Origin: Desulfuromonadales bacterium C00003107
GTDB lineage: Bacteria; Desulfobacterota; Desulfuromonadia; Desulfuromonadales; Syntrophotaleaceae
NCBI GenBank assembly: GCA_001751225.1
Contig: MAXT01000329.1
Coordinates: forward strand, 1-5,421
DNA length: 5,421 bases
Direction: 5' to 3'
Shown here: positions 1 through 5,421 of the stretch, piece after piece
How the letters are laid out: the number at the start of each line of letters is the position of its first letter
Position numbering within the stretch: position 1 is the first letter of the stretch
Program-made: the position numbers and the translations under genes
Notes under the pieces: model-generated
Seen by the model: only the letters and a program-made list of their open reading frames with translations
Database searches by the model: none
What the model was told of the DNA's origin: nothing

Positions 1-302
1 GTGCTGAAGCAACCATGTCTGATCTGGACCGCATGACCGGGATCAAGCACCTACTGGTCCGAGGTATGACAGCGGTACGGGTGGCGGCAACGCTCAAGGC
101 CACCGGTTTGAACATCCTGCGGGCAACGGCGTTCCGACACAGGAAAAAATGCCGGGCTACAGCGCAAAATAGCGCCATTTCGGTCAATCCTACAATTTGG
201 GGGGTTGTCAAAGAGCAATTCTGCCGCCTACTGGTTCACTCGCAGCGAATTTCAAGAATGTTGTGGCCCAGCATCTACCGATCAGCTGCTTACGCTGCCT
301 GA
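1..302 (+). CDS. DDE transposase, C-terminal part (5' end outside window)
   Basis: This frame is open from base 3 to a TGA at 300-302, so it is the last about 99 residues of a protein that begins left of the window. The first half reads AEATMSDLDRMTGIKHLLVR, then RGMTAVRVAATLKATGLNIL and RATAFRHR. This run is typical of the C-terminus of DDE transposases of the IS1182/IS5 type: a conserved Glu in the opening helix (the E of AEA, possibly the third acid of the DDE triad), a charged helix, an RG turn and a hydrophobic helix ending in LKATGLN-L-RA. The last about 50 residues are less conserved and may be IS-specific. The protein would catalyse cut-and-paste movement of its own IS. The ATG at 15 is internal, not a start. 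I recognise the family type from memory; the exact IS family is uncertain. Whether the upstream part is intact cannot be judged. Confidence 0.72.
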   Translation, partial: AEATMSDLDRMTGIKHLLVRGMTAVRVAATLKATGLNILRATAFRHRKKCRATAQNSAISVNPTIWGVVKEQFCRLLVHSQRISRMLWPSIYRSAAYAA

Positions 303-304
303 TC
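280..304. other. Stem-loop over the transposase stop codon
   Basis: GATCAG at 280-285 is complemented by CTGATC at 299-304, giving a 6-bp stem with a 13-base loop that covers the transposase stop codon. There is no T-run after it on either strand, so it is not a standard intrinsic terminator. It may be part of the subterminal structure of the IS, or chance. Confidence 0.25.
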
Positions 305-328
305 GACAATAACGTTTTTGCGAATGCA

Positions 329-1057
329 TCAATATTCAATGTAAACTTTGCCTGTCGGAATATAGAAATCCGAATAGACATCTTCCTCTATCGGAAGTTT
401 CCTTTCATATGCGTGGACTATTTCAGCCATATATAACCAGTTATCGATGAGCATTTCTGCCTTGGATCGGACAAAATGGCCATCGGCGCTCCGGTGTTTT
501 GCCTCGAATTTATCCCTGAAACCCACTGCCTCAGATCCGGAGTTCACGCCACTGTCGGGAGTCTGGCCTTCTTGGGTGTCACCGGTGCCTTTGACCTGGC
601 CAATGGTCTCAATCAGGGACTTGGATTCAATAATTGAATCAGGCCACCGAACGTAGGGTATCCCTGACTTTCGATCCTCTGCCTGAATGCCACCTTGCTT
701 CTTCCCTTGATCGGTAACCAGCCAGCCTTTAAGACCTTTGTTCACCCAGCCAAGTTCAGAGAGGATGAAATTGATTTTGTTTGCGGACAGCTCAAAGGCT
801 TTCCCAATGGCCGTGGCCGTACGTAAATTTTGCGAAGGTTTGTTAGCGGGCTTATTCGGTGGTTGGAGGCTGAGATCCTCTGGCCATACAATGTACTTGC
901 CATATTGCGGCGACTCTTTGTAGGCGCCCCCTCTTTTTTCACCTTCTTTGGTCAAAATCCATGCGGCACCATCTTTTTCAATCAGCCCGAGTGCCATCAA
1001 GGCGGCGAATAGCTCTTTAGCGGGCATGCTTAGTTGTTGGGTCCCGGATGATTCCAT
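329..1057 (-). CDS. Two-module protein with truncated PD-(D/E)XK-like nuclease core
   Basis: Numbering here is from the ATG at 1057, giving 242 residues. Two copies of a small module are visible. The first is about residues 11-62 (AKELFAALMALGL, LTKEGEKRGG, YIVWPEDL). The second is about 92-143 (ANKINFILSELGW, VTDQGKKQGG, YVRWPDSI). Each is a helix pair, then a G-rich turn and a wing ending in WP-D. After a polar linker comes HRSADGHFVRSKAEMLIDNW, then AYERKLPIEEDVYSDFYIP and KVYIEY-stop. The Glu of SKAE, the Asp of SDF and the Glu of IEY fit the acidic residues of a PD-(D/E)XK nuclease; relatives I know continue as YIE-(Y/F/H)-(W)-G followed by a lysine-rich helix. Here TGA (329-331) follows IEY, and none of the three frames beyond resumes the motif, so the C-terminus is lost, probably to the IS on its right-hand (plus-strand) side. 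The frame stays open upstream to 1198, but that part is antisense to IS and htpG debris. ATG 1057 has only a weak GGGAAG 12-13 bases upstream; ATG 1108 is the alternative. The true N-terminus may also be missing. Probably inactive. Role unknown. Confidence 0.55.
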   Translation of the reverse strand: MESSGTQQLSMPAKELFAALMALGLIEKDGAAWILTKEGEKRGGAYKESPQYGKYIVWPEDLSLQPPNKPANKPSQNLRTATAIGKAFELSANKINFILSELGWVNKGLKGWLVTDQGKKQGGIQAEDRKSGIPYVRWPDSIIESKSLIETIGQVKGTGDTQEGQTPDSGVNSGSEAVGFRDKFEAKHRSADGHFVRSKAEMLIDNWLYMAEIVHAYERKLPIEEDVYSDFYIPTGKVYIEY

Positions 1058-1101
1058 TAGCAGAAAAAGCTTCCCGTTGTTCCTTGCTCGGGATATGCTT
1101 T

Positions 1102-1189
1102 TTGACATTCTCTGCGGTGAAATCTGAAGGAGACCGACATGACGATTCAGTTGCATGCCAACGCAACGACAACCCCCAAGACGCGCCGA
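1102..1189 (+). mobile_element. Left end of an IS481-like element (remnant)
   Basis: The stretch before the transposase start, beginning about TTGACATTCTCTGCGGTG (1102-1119), has the position and length expected of an IS481-type left end and leader. IS481 family ends usually begin with TG. No matching right end is in the window, so the outer boundary (1100-1104) is a guess based on the short leader length and the TG. Confidence 0.35.
1139..1189 (+). pseudogene. IS481-like transposase, first about 17 codons only
   Basis: ATG at 1139 is preceded by a strong Shine-Dalgarno AAGGAG (1127-1132) with a 6-base spacer. The reading MTIQLHANATTTPKTRRA matches the start I know for IS481-type transposases (LHxNA-TTP-TR, before the helix-turn-helix). 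After about codon 17 the sequence turns into antisense htpG 3' sequence (from 1185), so the helix-turn-helix and the rve-type DDE domain are gone. The family call rests on this short run alone. The relic is not functional, but its start signals are intact and could still drive translation of a short peptide. Confidence 0.5.
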
Positions 1190-1479
1190 GCTTCTCAAGA
1201 CTCTTGTTGCTGCTTGTCAAGAATGCCTCCATCCGATCCTTGTCGAAGGAGCGCTGGCTGAACATGGCCAGGTCGTAAACCTGCTCGGCAAACAGGTCGG
1301 GCATTTCCCCGTCCTAGTCCATCATTCGGGTCATTTCTTTGAAGCGACGGGTCTGATCGCCCAGCAGGATCATGCCGGACACGCTGTCGTCCTTGAGGCT
1401 CTCCACTCGCTCGGTGCGGTAACTTTAAGAGAAGCCTCTAAAAGCACCGTGACCTGAGCGGTCTGCAATTTCTGCTCGT
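1185..1479 (-). pseudogene. Decayed copy of the 3' end of htpG
   Basis: These 295 bases align with 3583-3977 inside the intact htpG, in the same orientation, at about 86-93% identity in the stretches I compared by eye. The copy corresponds to the C-terminal dimerisation region of Hsp90, for example EQVYDLAM-SQRSFDKDRMEAF and the EQKLQ-AQVT-L-EASLK run. Three lesions are clear: an in-frame loss of 96 bp at 1282-1296, a 4-bp loss near 1405-1425 that shifts the frame, and CAA changed to TAG at 1314-1316. The deletions (96 + 4) account exactly for the length difference of 100. It ends two codons short of the real htpG stop and begins at the ACGAGCAG junction with a transposase start. It cannot make a useful chaperone piece. 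It is either an old duplication or an import from a related htpG. Confidence 0.88.
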
Positions 1480-1540
1480 TTCCACGGCTGGTCATGTGGT
1501 AGTGGGATCCCGCGAATTCAATCCGCCGCGGCCGTCCCAT
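1480..1540 (-). pseudogene. REP-associated (Y1_Tnp/IS200-like) transposase, first about 20 codons
   Basis: ATG at 1540-1538 follows AAGGGA with a 6-base spacer. It opens MGRPRRIEFAGSHYHMTSRG followed by NE, which is the standard beginning of REP-associated tyrosine transposases (M-RP-RIE-PG--YH-TSRGNE). The HYH is the start of the first strand of the Y1 HUH nuclease fold. The HUH pair and catalytic tyrosine that lie further on are absent, because at codon 22 the frame passes into the htpG relic. The joined frame runs on to a stop at 1370 (56 residues in all, 1370-1540). No enzymatic activity is possible. Confidence 0.75.
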
Positions 1541-1570
1541 GATGGTTCCCTTGAACAGAAATTGCCTTCT

Positions 1571-1615
1571 GCCTTCCAAGGGAGGCGACGTTGTCAAATG
1601 TGAAGCTCTGACAAC
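1571..1615. repeat. Two adjacent small stem-loops, possible end of the REP-associated transposase element
   Basis: GTTGTCA (1590-1596) pairs with TGACAAC (1609-1615), a perfect 7-bp stem with a 12-base loop. Next to it, GCCTTC (1571-1576) pairs with GGAGGC (1581-1586) with one G-T pair and a 4-base loop. They sit between the cyclase stop (1617) and the transposase start (1540). REP-associated transposase genes are usually flanked by such hairpins, so this may be the element's end. No T-run follows, so a terminator role for the cyclase gene is doubtful. Confidence 0.4.
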
Positions 1616-1616
1616 T

Positions 1617-3284
1617 CTATTCTGTTCTGGTTGAATCCCCCCTGTGGGTCTGGGCAGTGTGTTTACTGTCGGGAATCTCAGGCATATTGTTGGCAAATGT
1701 GAAGGTGTTTTTCCCTTTGCTTTTTGACACATACATTGCTTTATCAGCCTTTTTGATAATGTCGGCTATTGTGGTGTTTTCTATTGGGAAAAAACAGATA
1801 CCTACACTTGCACCTATCTGTGCGACTCCTTGCTTTAATGAAAAAGGCTTTTCCACCTCGAATAAGAGTTTTTTTGTAAAAACCTCAGCTCCCTCCCTGC
1901 TCGAAACTTCCGATAATATAATTGTAAACTCATCACCACCCATGCGAGCTAAAGTATCCGAGCTTCGACAACAGCTTTTCATTCTCATTGCAACCAAGAT
2001 GAGTAGCTCGTCTCCAGCGTCATGACCTAAGCTATCATTTACATTCTTGAATCCATCAAGGTCGATATATAACAAAGCACCTTGTCGTTCTCCACGTGTT
2101 GACAAAAGTATGGCTTGGTTTAGGCGGTCAAAAAACAGGGTCCGGGTAGGCAGCCCGGTTAAACAGTCAAAATGGGCCATACTGAACAATTGTTCCTGAG
2201 ATCGTTTCCATCGGGTGATCGAGAGGGCCAAGTACCAGGCTAGGATTGCTACTAATAACAATAATCCTGCTCCCAGAGTAAACAGGTTTACCATTAAGCT
2301 TCTAGCGTAGGAGGATAGTGTGTTTGCAGAGATAAAGGAGACTATTTTCCATGTGGAATCGCCCATACTGATGGCGTTAACGTTAGTCTTCAAACCCTTG
2401 AGTAAACCTGAGTCCAGCAAGCTGATCGTGTCAAAGGTATAGACGCCTTGAGGTGTCACAATCTGGCCTTTAGGTTTAGCAATAAACTGTTGCCATAGTT
2501 CCGGGTTCTGTTTAGCAAAACTGAGATCAGTCTTGTCTTCAAACATGAACCCCCACTCTTTTTTAGCAACAGGATGTTTCAACCAGTAACCTTCTGCATT
2601 TAGCAACATTGTCTGACCATGCGCTACAGAGCCCACTTCCTGAATAAGGTCCAGGAGGTTCTCTCCTAGATAGTTGAGCAGGATGATTCCTCTTTTGGAG
2701 CCTGATTTGTCATAAACAGGGGTTCCGATTCTGATCATTGGTTTATAGGGGGTTTCAATTTCACTGTGTTCAACATTCAAATCAAGTGGAGAAACATAAA
2801 AACTCCCTTGGTTTAATTTAAAAGCTTCAGCAAAATAGTAGCGCTTCTGTTTATTCTGTAATCTCTGTTTATCCACAATGAATGGATTCCCACCGTTAAA
2901 ATTAATCCGGGAAATTTCTTCACCGTTTTCATCTAAGTAACGGATCTGGTCGTATTGTTTCCGGTTTTTAGTTAGGTTCAGGAATTCGAGATTAACTGAT
3001 GAGAGATTTTGTTCGGTGGGATCTTTCAGATATGCTTGTAAATCATCTTGCCCTGCCAGAAACATGAGATCGCTGATGACTGAAGTAAAATAGTTGTGTA
3101 CCACCATTCGCTGCAGGGCTATTGAATGCTGCTCTTCAATTTTAAGACGCGTAGCGTGGTTCCCCGCTTGGAAATTATAAAAAAACATGATCATTCCACC
3201 AAGCAGTATGGCGAAGAAAATAAAAAGCAGCAGAAATGGCTTCAGCGATCTTTTGAATAGCTGTTTCCGGCCTAACATTGGCAT
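1617..3284 (-). CDS. Membrane-anchored diguanylate cyclase with periplasmic Cache-like sensor (GGDEF)
   Basis: This 555-residue protein should make cyclic di-GMP from two GTP in response to a periplasmic signal. A basic N-terminus is followed by membrane helix 1 (about 17-36), a large extracytoplasmic domain (about 40-325) and membrane helix 2 (about 331-356). A GGDEF domain follows (about 370-532). The sensor has marks of double-Cache/PDC domains: YDQIRYLDENGEEISRIN (111-128), MIRIGTPVYDKSG (183-195), GYWLKHP and EWGFM (232-247). The cyclase domain is complete: D373-LTGLPTR, metal Asp D408 in YIDLDGFKNVND, HDAGD (421-425), GGDEF (449-453) and the closing ADKAMYVSKSKGKN. RSSD at 440-443, five residues before GGDEF, is an intact inhibitory I-site, so product feedback is expected. 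There is no EAL domain. GGAG (3295-3298) lies 10 bases before the ATG at 3284, favouring it over the next Met. The last about 22 residues are unremarkable and may have been altered by the adjoining transposase debris. The gene is AT-rich compared with htpG. The ligand is unknown. Confidence 0.93.
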   Translation of the reverse strand: MPMLGRKQLFKRSLKPFLLLFIFFAILLGGMIMFFYNFQAGNHATRLKIEEQHSIALQRMVVHNYFTSVISDLMFLAGQDDLQAYLKDPTEQNLSSVNLEFLNLTKNRKQYDQIRYLDENGEEISRINFNGGNPFIVDKQRLQNKQKRYYFAEAFKLNQGSFYVSPLDLNVEHSEIETPYKPMIRIGTPVYDKSGSKRGIILLNYLGENLLDLIQEVGSVAHGQTMLLNAEGYWLKHPVAKKEWGFMFEDKTDLSFAKQNPELWQQFIAKPKGQIVTPQGVYTFDTISLLDSGLLKGLKTNVNAISMGDSTWKIVSFISANTLSSYARSLMVNLFTLGAGLLLLVAILAWYLALSITRWKRSQEQLFSMAHFDCLTGLPTRTLFFDRLNQAILLSTRGERQGALLYIDLDGFKNVNDSLGHDAGDELLILVAMRMKSCCRSSDTLARMGGDEFTIILSEVSSREGAEVFTKKLLFEVEKPFSLKQGVAQIGASVGICFFPIENTTIADIIKKADKAMYVSKSKGKNTFTFANNMPEIPDSKHTAQTHRGDSTRTE

Positions 3285-3351
3285 ATTTTAAATGCTCCGA
3301 TTATTTCTAAGACATTCTTCATCTAATGGCAAAAATATAGACAACATATAA

Positions 3352-3380
3352 AACATACTGTGATTACAAACAGCTATCAA
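3352..3380 (-). promoter_or_regulatory. Candidate sigma-70 promoter for the diguanylate cyclase gene
   Basis: On the minus strand TTGATA (3380-3375) and TATGTT (3357-3352) are separated by 17 bases, in an AT-rich tract 68-96 bases before the cyclase ATG. The -35 matches 5 of 6 and the -10 matches 4 of 6 consensus bases. Such a pair arises easily by chance in AT-rich DNA. The position, after the htpG terminator and before the next gene, makes it reasonable. Confidence 0.35.
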
Positions 3381-3430
3381 CTGGAAAATCGAATGTAGTG
3401 ATATTTGGCTGACAAAGTAAAAACAGGTTA

Positions 3431-3453
3431 CCAACTCTTTTAAAAAAAGTTGG
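3431..3453. other. Unassigned inverted repeat in the htpG-cyclase intergenic region
   Basis: CCAACT (3431-3436) pairs with AGTTGG (3448-3453), with T and A runs between them that can extend the stem. It lies upstream of the candidate cyclase promoter, in the otherwise featureless 3385-3510 stretch. No T-run follows on either strand. It could be an operator, or a leftover of an insertion; nothing in the sequence decides. Confidence 0.25.
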
Positions 3454-3513
3454 GAATCTGGGTACCTATTGGTCTCTCAGCACCCAAAAGGGGATAATAC
3501 CTACAGCATGAAC

Positions 3514-3542
3514 AAAAAAAGGGGCGAACCGCAGTTCGCCCC
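3514..3542 (-). terminator. Intrinsic terminator of htpG
   Basis: Read on the minus strand, GGGGCGAAC, a TGCG loop and GTTCGCCCC form a perfect 9-bp GC-rich stem (3542-3521), followed directly by seven T (3520-3514). It begins 28 bases after the htpG stop codon. This is a textbook rho-independent terminator and separates htpG from the cyclase gene. Confidence 0.93.
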
Positions 3543-3570
3543 TTCCCTTCTATTCTATTTTTATCCTAAC

Positions 3571-5421
3571 TCAGCTCATTCCGCCAAGCTTCTCTAGAAT
3601 CTTGTTGCTGCGAGCCAAAAAGGCTTCCATCCGATCTTTATCGAAAGAACGCTGGCTGAGCATGGCCAGGTCGTAAACCTGCTCGGCGAGCATGGTGGCA
3701 TCTTCGTCGCGCTTGGCCTCTTGCAGCTTGACGATGTTCTGTACCACTGGGCTCTTGAGATTGACCATCAGGGTGTGCTCGGCGAACATGTCGGGCATTT
3801 CCCCGTCTTGGCCCATCATTCGGGTCATCTCTTTGAAGCGACGGGTCTGCTCGGCCAGCAGGATCATGCCGGATACGCTGTCGTCCTTGAGGCTCTCCAC
3901 TCGCACGGTTAGACCGGTGGCCTTGAGGGACGCCTCAAAAAGCTCGGTGACCTGAGCGGACTGCAATTTCTGCTCGTCTGGACCGGCTAGCTCGATCTTA
4001 CGATCTTCTTCGAGAAGGTTTTCGGTGAGGTCGGAGTCGACCCGCTCGAACTTGACATCACTGTTCTTGGTCTCCAGAAACTGGATGAAGTGGCTGTCGA
4101 TCATTGCGTCGAGAAGCAATATCTCCATCCCCTGGCTCTTGAACAGCTTGATGTAGGTCGCCTGAGCCGCTTCGTCGTTAGCGTAGTAGACCTTCTTGTC
4201 GTGCTTGGCCGCGGCCCGCATCAGATATTCGTTCAGGGTGGCGTACTTGCAGTCGTCGGTGGTGCGGAAGATGACCTGGTCCTTGACCTTGTCGTAGAAC
4301 TTGTCATCGCGCAGCATGCCGTACTTGACGAAAGTATGGATGTCGTCCCAGATCTTGCTGAAGGCCTCGCGGTCATGACGGGCCAGGTCGCAGATTTTGC
4401 TGGCTACCCGGCTGGTGATAACTTCCCGGATCTTGCGGACCTGGGGCTCGTTCTGCAGGTAAGAACGGGACACGTTCAGCGGCAGATCGGCCGCGTCGAG
4501 GCAGCCCTGCAAGGGGGTGAGGAATTCGGGAATCAGTTCCGGGCAATTGTCGGAGACGAAGACCTGGCTGCAGAACAGTTTGATGTGACTCTTGGCGACG
4601 TCGAATTCGGTAGTCAGGCGGGGAAAGTAGAGAATCCCCTTGAGGTTGAAGGGGAAGTCGACGTTGAGGTGAATCCAGAACAGGGGCTCTTCGGCCATGG
4701 GGTAAAGCTTGCCGTAGAACTCCTTGTACTGCTCCTCGGTCACCTCGCTGGCCGACTGGTTCCACAACGGTGCGCTGTCGTTAACCTGCTTGCCAGCCAG
4801 AGTAATCTTGACCGGCAGGAAGTTGCAGTGTTTCTTAACCACTTCCCGTACCTTGGCCTCTTCGAGGAACTCCTTCTCGTCTGCTTCAAGATGCAGAATG
4901 ATCTCGGTGCCTCGGTCCTGCTTGTCGATCTCTTCCAGCTCGTAACTGGTGCTGCCTTCGCAGGTCCAGTGGGCGCCGGCGGCATCCTTCTGATACGACA
5001 GGGAGCGAATCTCGACCTTGTCGGCGACCATGAAGGAAGAATAAAAACCAAGGCCGAAGTGGCCGATGATCTGATTCTTGTCGTCGAGACCTTTGAATTT
5101 TTGGACGAACTCCTCAGCCGAGGAGAAAGCCACCTGATTGATATACTTGCGGATCTCGTCGGCGGTCATGCCGATACCATTGTCCTTGATGGTCAGGGTG
5201 CCGGCATCCTTGTCGATGCTGATATCGACCACATAGTCTTCGGACAGCTGCAGGCCCTCGACCAGGTTGACGTGCTGCAATTTGGTAATAGCGTCGACGG
5301 CGTTGGAGACCAGTTCCCGCAGGAAGATCTCCTTTTCGCTGTAGAGCCACTTTTTGATGATGGGGAAGATGTTCTCTGTGTGGATGGAGATATTGCCCTT
5401 TTCGGGCTGGCTGTGCTCGGC
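3571..5421 (-). CDS. htpG: HtpG, Hsp90-family molecular chaperone (extreme N-terminus outside window)
   Basis: HtpG is a cytoplasmic homodimeric ATP-dependent chaperone that helps remodel client proteins, often with DnaK. The frame is open to the right edge and gives 616 residues in the window, so only a few N-terminal residues are missing; the TTG at 5280 is internal. ATP-binding motifs are intact in window numbering: RELVSNAVDA (35-44, with catalytic Glu36 and metal-linked Asn40), DNGIGM (80-85) and GHFGLGFYSS (120-129). The middle domain shows FWIHLNVDFPFNLKGILYFP, then IKLFCSQVFVSDN and LPLNVSRSYLQNEPQVRKIR. The C-terminal dimerisation domain ends LEKLGGMS. The opening GNISIHTENIFPIIKKWLYS resembles the HtpG type common in Bacteroidetes and some other phyla more than the enterobacterial type. 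GC content is about 55%. A strong terminator follows. The upstream promoter, where a heat-shock element might sit, is outside the window. Confidence 0.97.
   Translation of the reverse strand, partial: AEHSQPEKGNISIHTENIFPIIKKWLYSEKEIFLRELVSNAVDAITKLQHVNLVEGLQLSEDYVVDISIDKDAGTLTIKDNGIGMTADEIRKYINQVAFSSAEEFVQKFKGLDDKNQIIGHFGLGFYSSFMVADKVEIRSLSYQKDAAGAHWTCEGSTSYELEEIDKQDRGTEIILHLEADEKEFLEEAKVREVVKKHCNFLPVKITLAGKQVNDSAPLWNQSASEVTEEQYKEFYGKLYPMAEEPLFWIHLNVDFPFNLKGILYFPRLTTEFDVAKSHIKLFCSQVFVSDNCPELIPEFLTPLQGCLDAADLPLNVSRSYLQNEPQVRKIREVITSRVASKICDLARHDREAFSKIWDDIHTFVKYGMLRDDKFYDKVKDQVIFRTTDDCKYATLNEYLMRAAAKHDKKVYYANDEAAQATYIKLFKSQGMEILLLDAMIDSHFIQFLETKNSDVKFERVDSDLTENLLEEDRKIELAGPDEQKLQSAQVTELFEASLKATGLTVRVESLKDDSVSGMILLAEQTRRFKEMTRMMGQDGEMPDMFAEHTLMVNLKSPVVQNIVKLQEAKRDEDATMLAEQVYDLAMLSQRSFDKDRMEAFLARSNKILEKLGGMS
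3680..3790. repeat. htpG: Pair of 15-base direct repeats in the htpG 3' region
   Basis: TGCTCGGCGAGCATG (3680-3694) and TGCTCGGCGAACATG (3776-3790) differ at one base and lie 96 bp apart start to start. They encode the similar residues (H/M)(M/L)(L/F)AE(Q/H). The decayed copy at 1185-1479 has a single merged unit at 1282-1296 and lacks exactly these 96 bp, so the pair is the evident deletion site. Confidence 0.85.

Larger units (their letters stand above)
1..330 (+). mobile_element. Right-hand part of an insertion sequence
   Basis: The transposase gene ends at 302, and the homology-like reading of the opposite-strand nuclease gene stops at about 332. The DNA between (303-331) must therefore hold the right end of the insertion sequence. 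This boundary is inferred from where the nuclease reading frame loses its expected sequence. I could not confirm a terminal inverted repeat or target duplication because the left end lies outside the window. Confidence 0.45.

Noticed and set aside
204..222. boxA-like TGCTCTTTGACAA on the minus strand, as found before rRNA genes
   Set aside because: It lies antisense within the transposase frame and no rRNA sequence follows in the window.
447..1012. Short plus-strand frames opposite the nuclease gene
   Set aside because: No recognisable protein features or good ribosome sites; they mirror the nuclease frame.
1017..1304. A 95-residue minus-strand frame starting MPDLFAEQ
   Set aside because: Its first half is the htpG relic after the nonsense codon and its second half is antisense to the IS481 remnant; it is not a gene.
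1505..1519. Adjacent BamHI and EcoRI sites, suggesting a cloning-vector artefact
   Set aside because: The bases encode IEFAGS, the normal transposase N-terminus, so natural coding explains them.
3456..3510. Possible TPP riboswitch: CTGAGAG with GGGTGC on the minus strand and GGATAATACC on the plus strand
   Set aside because: The two signature pieces are on opposite strands and no strand has the full thi-box order, so the resemblance is chance.
3692..4945. Several open frames of 60-130 codons on the other strand or in other frames of htpG
   Set aside because: They overlap conserved htpG coding sequence, have no family resemblance and come from its GC-rich codon use.
1..5421. CRISPR array, tRNA or rRNA gene, toxin-antitoxin pair
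   Set aside because: I saw no regularly spaced repeats, no cloverleaf with T-loop motif and no small paired genes with ribosome sites.

Overview
The window is a bacterial chromosomal segment with two healthy genes on the minus strand and a patchwork of broken genes and insertion-sequence debris in the first 1.6 kb. The organism is most likely a Gram-negative bacterium. The inner-membrane sensor/GGDEF protein, the short relic of a REP-associated (Y1) transposase and the HtpG type (N-terminus with TENIFPIIKKW) would suit a deltaproteobacterium such as the Desulfuromonadales. That placement rests on general resemblance only and is weak.

Layout, left to right. (1) 1-302, plus strand: the C-terminal end of a DDE transposase that runs off the left edge. 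The end of its insertion sequence probably lies near 330. (2) 329-1057, minus strand: a gene for a protein with two copies of a small wing-like module followed by a PD-(D/E)XK-like nuclease core. It stops abruptly inside the catalytic motif, where the IS begins. (3) About 1100-1189, plus strand: the first about 17 codons of an IS481-like transposase with a strong Shine-Dalgarno. (4) 1185-1479, minus strand: a decayed copy of the 3' end of htpG, with a 96-bp deletion, a 4-bp frameshift and a nonsense codon. (5) 1480-1540, minus strand: the first about 20 codons of a REP-associated transposase joined in frame to the htpG relic, preceded by two small stem-loops (1571-1615). (6) 1617-3284, minus strand: an intact membrane-anchored diguanylate cyclase with a periplasmic double-Cache-like sensor. 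(7) 3285-3513: an AT-rich intergenic region with a candidate promoter for the cyclase. (8) 3514-3542: a strong intrinsic terminator for htpG. (9) 3571-5421, minus strand: htpG (Hsp90), complete except for a few N-terminal residues lost at the right edge.

Functionally, htpG looks like its own transcription unit, ended by the terminator. The cyclase gene downstream on the same strand looks separately transcribed. It is clearly more AT-rich than htpG (about 35-40% GC against about 55% in the lines I counted) and is flanked by the true htpG 3' end and its decayed copy in direct orientation. The simplest reading is a site that has repeatedly taken insertions and partial duplications. I see no convincing new multi-gene system. 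The points most worth following are the htpG relic and its mosaic junctions, and the truncated two-module nuclease.
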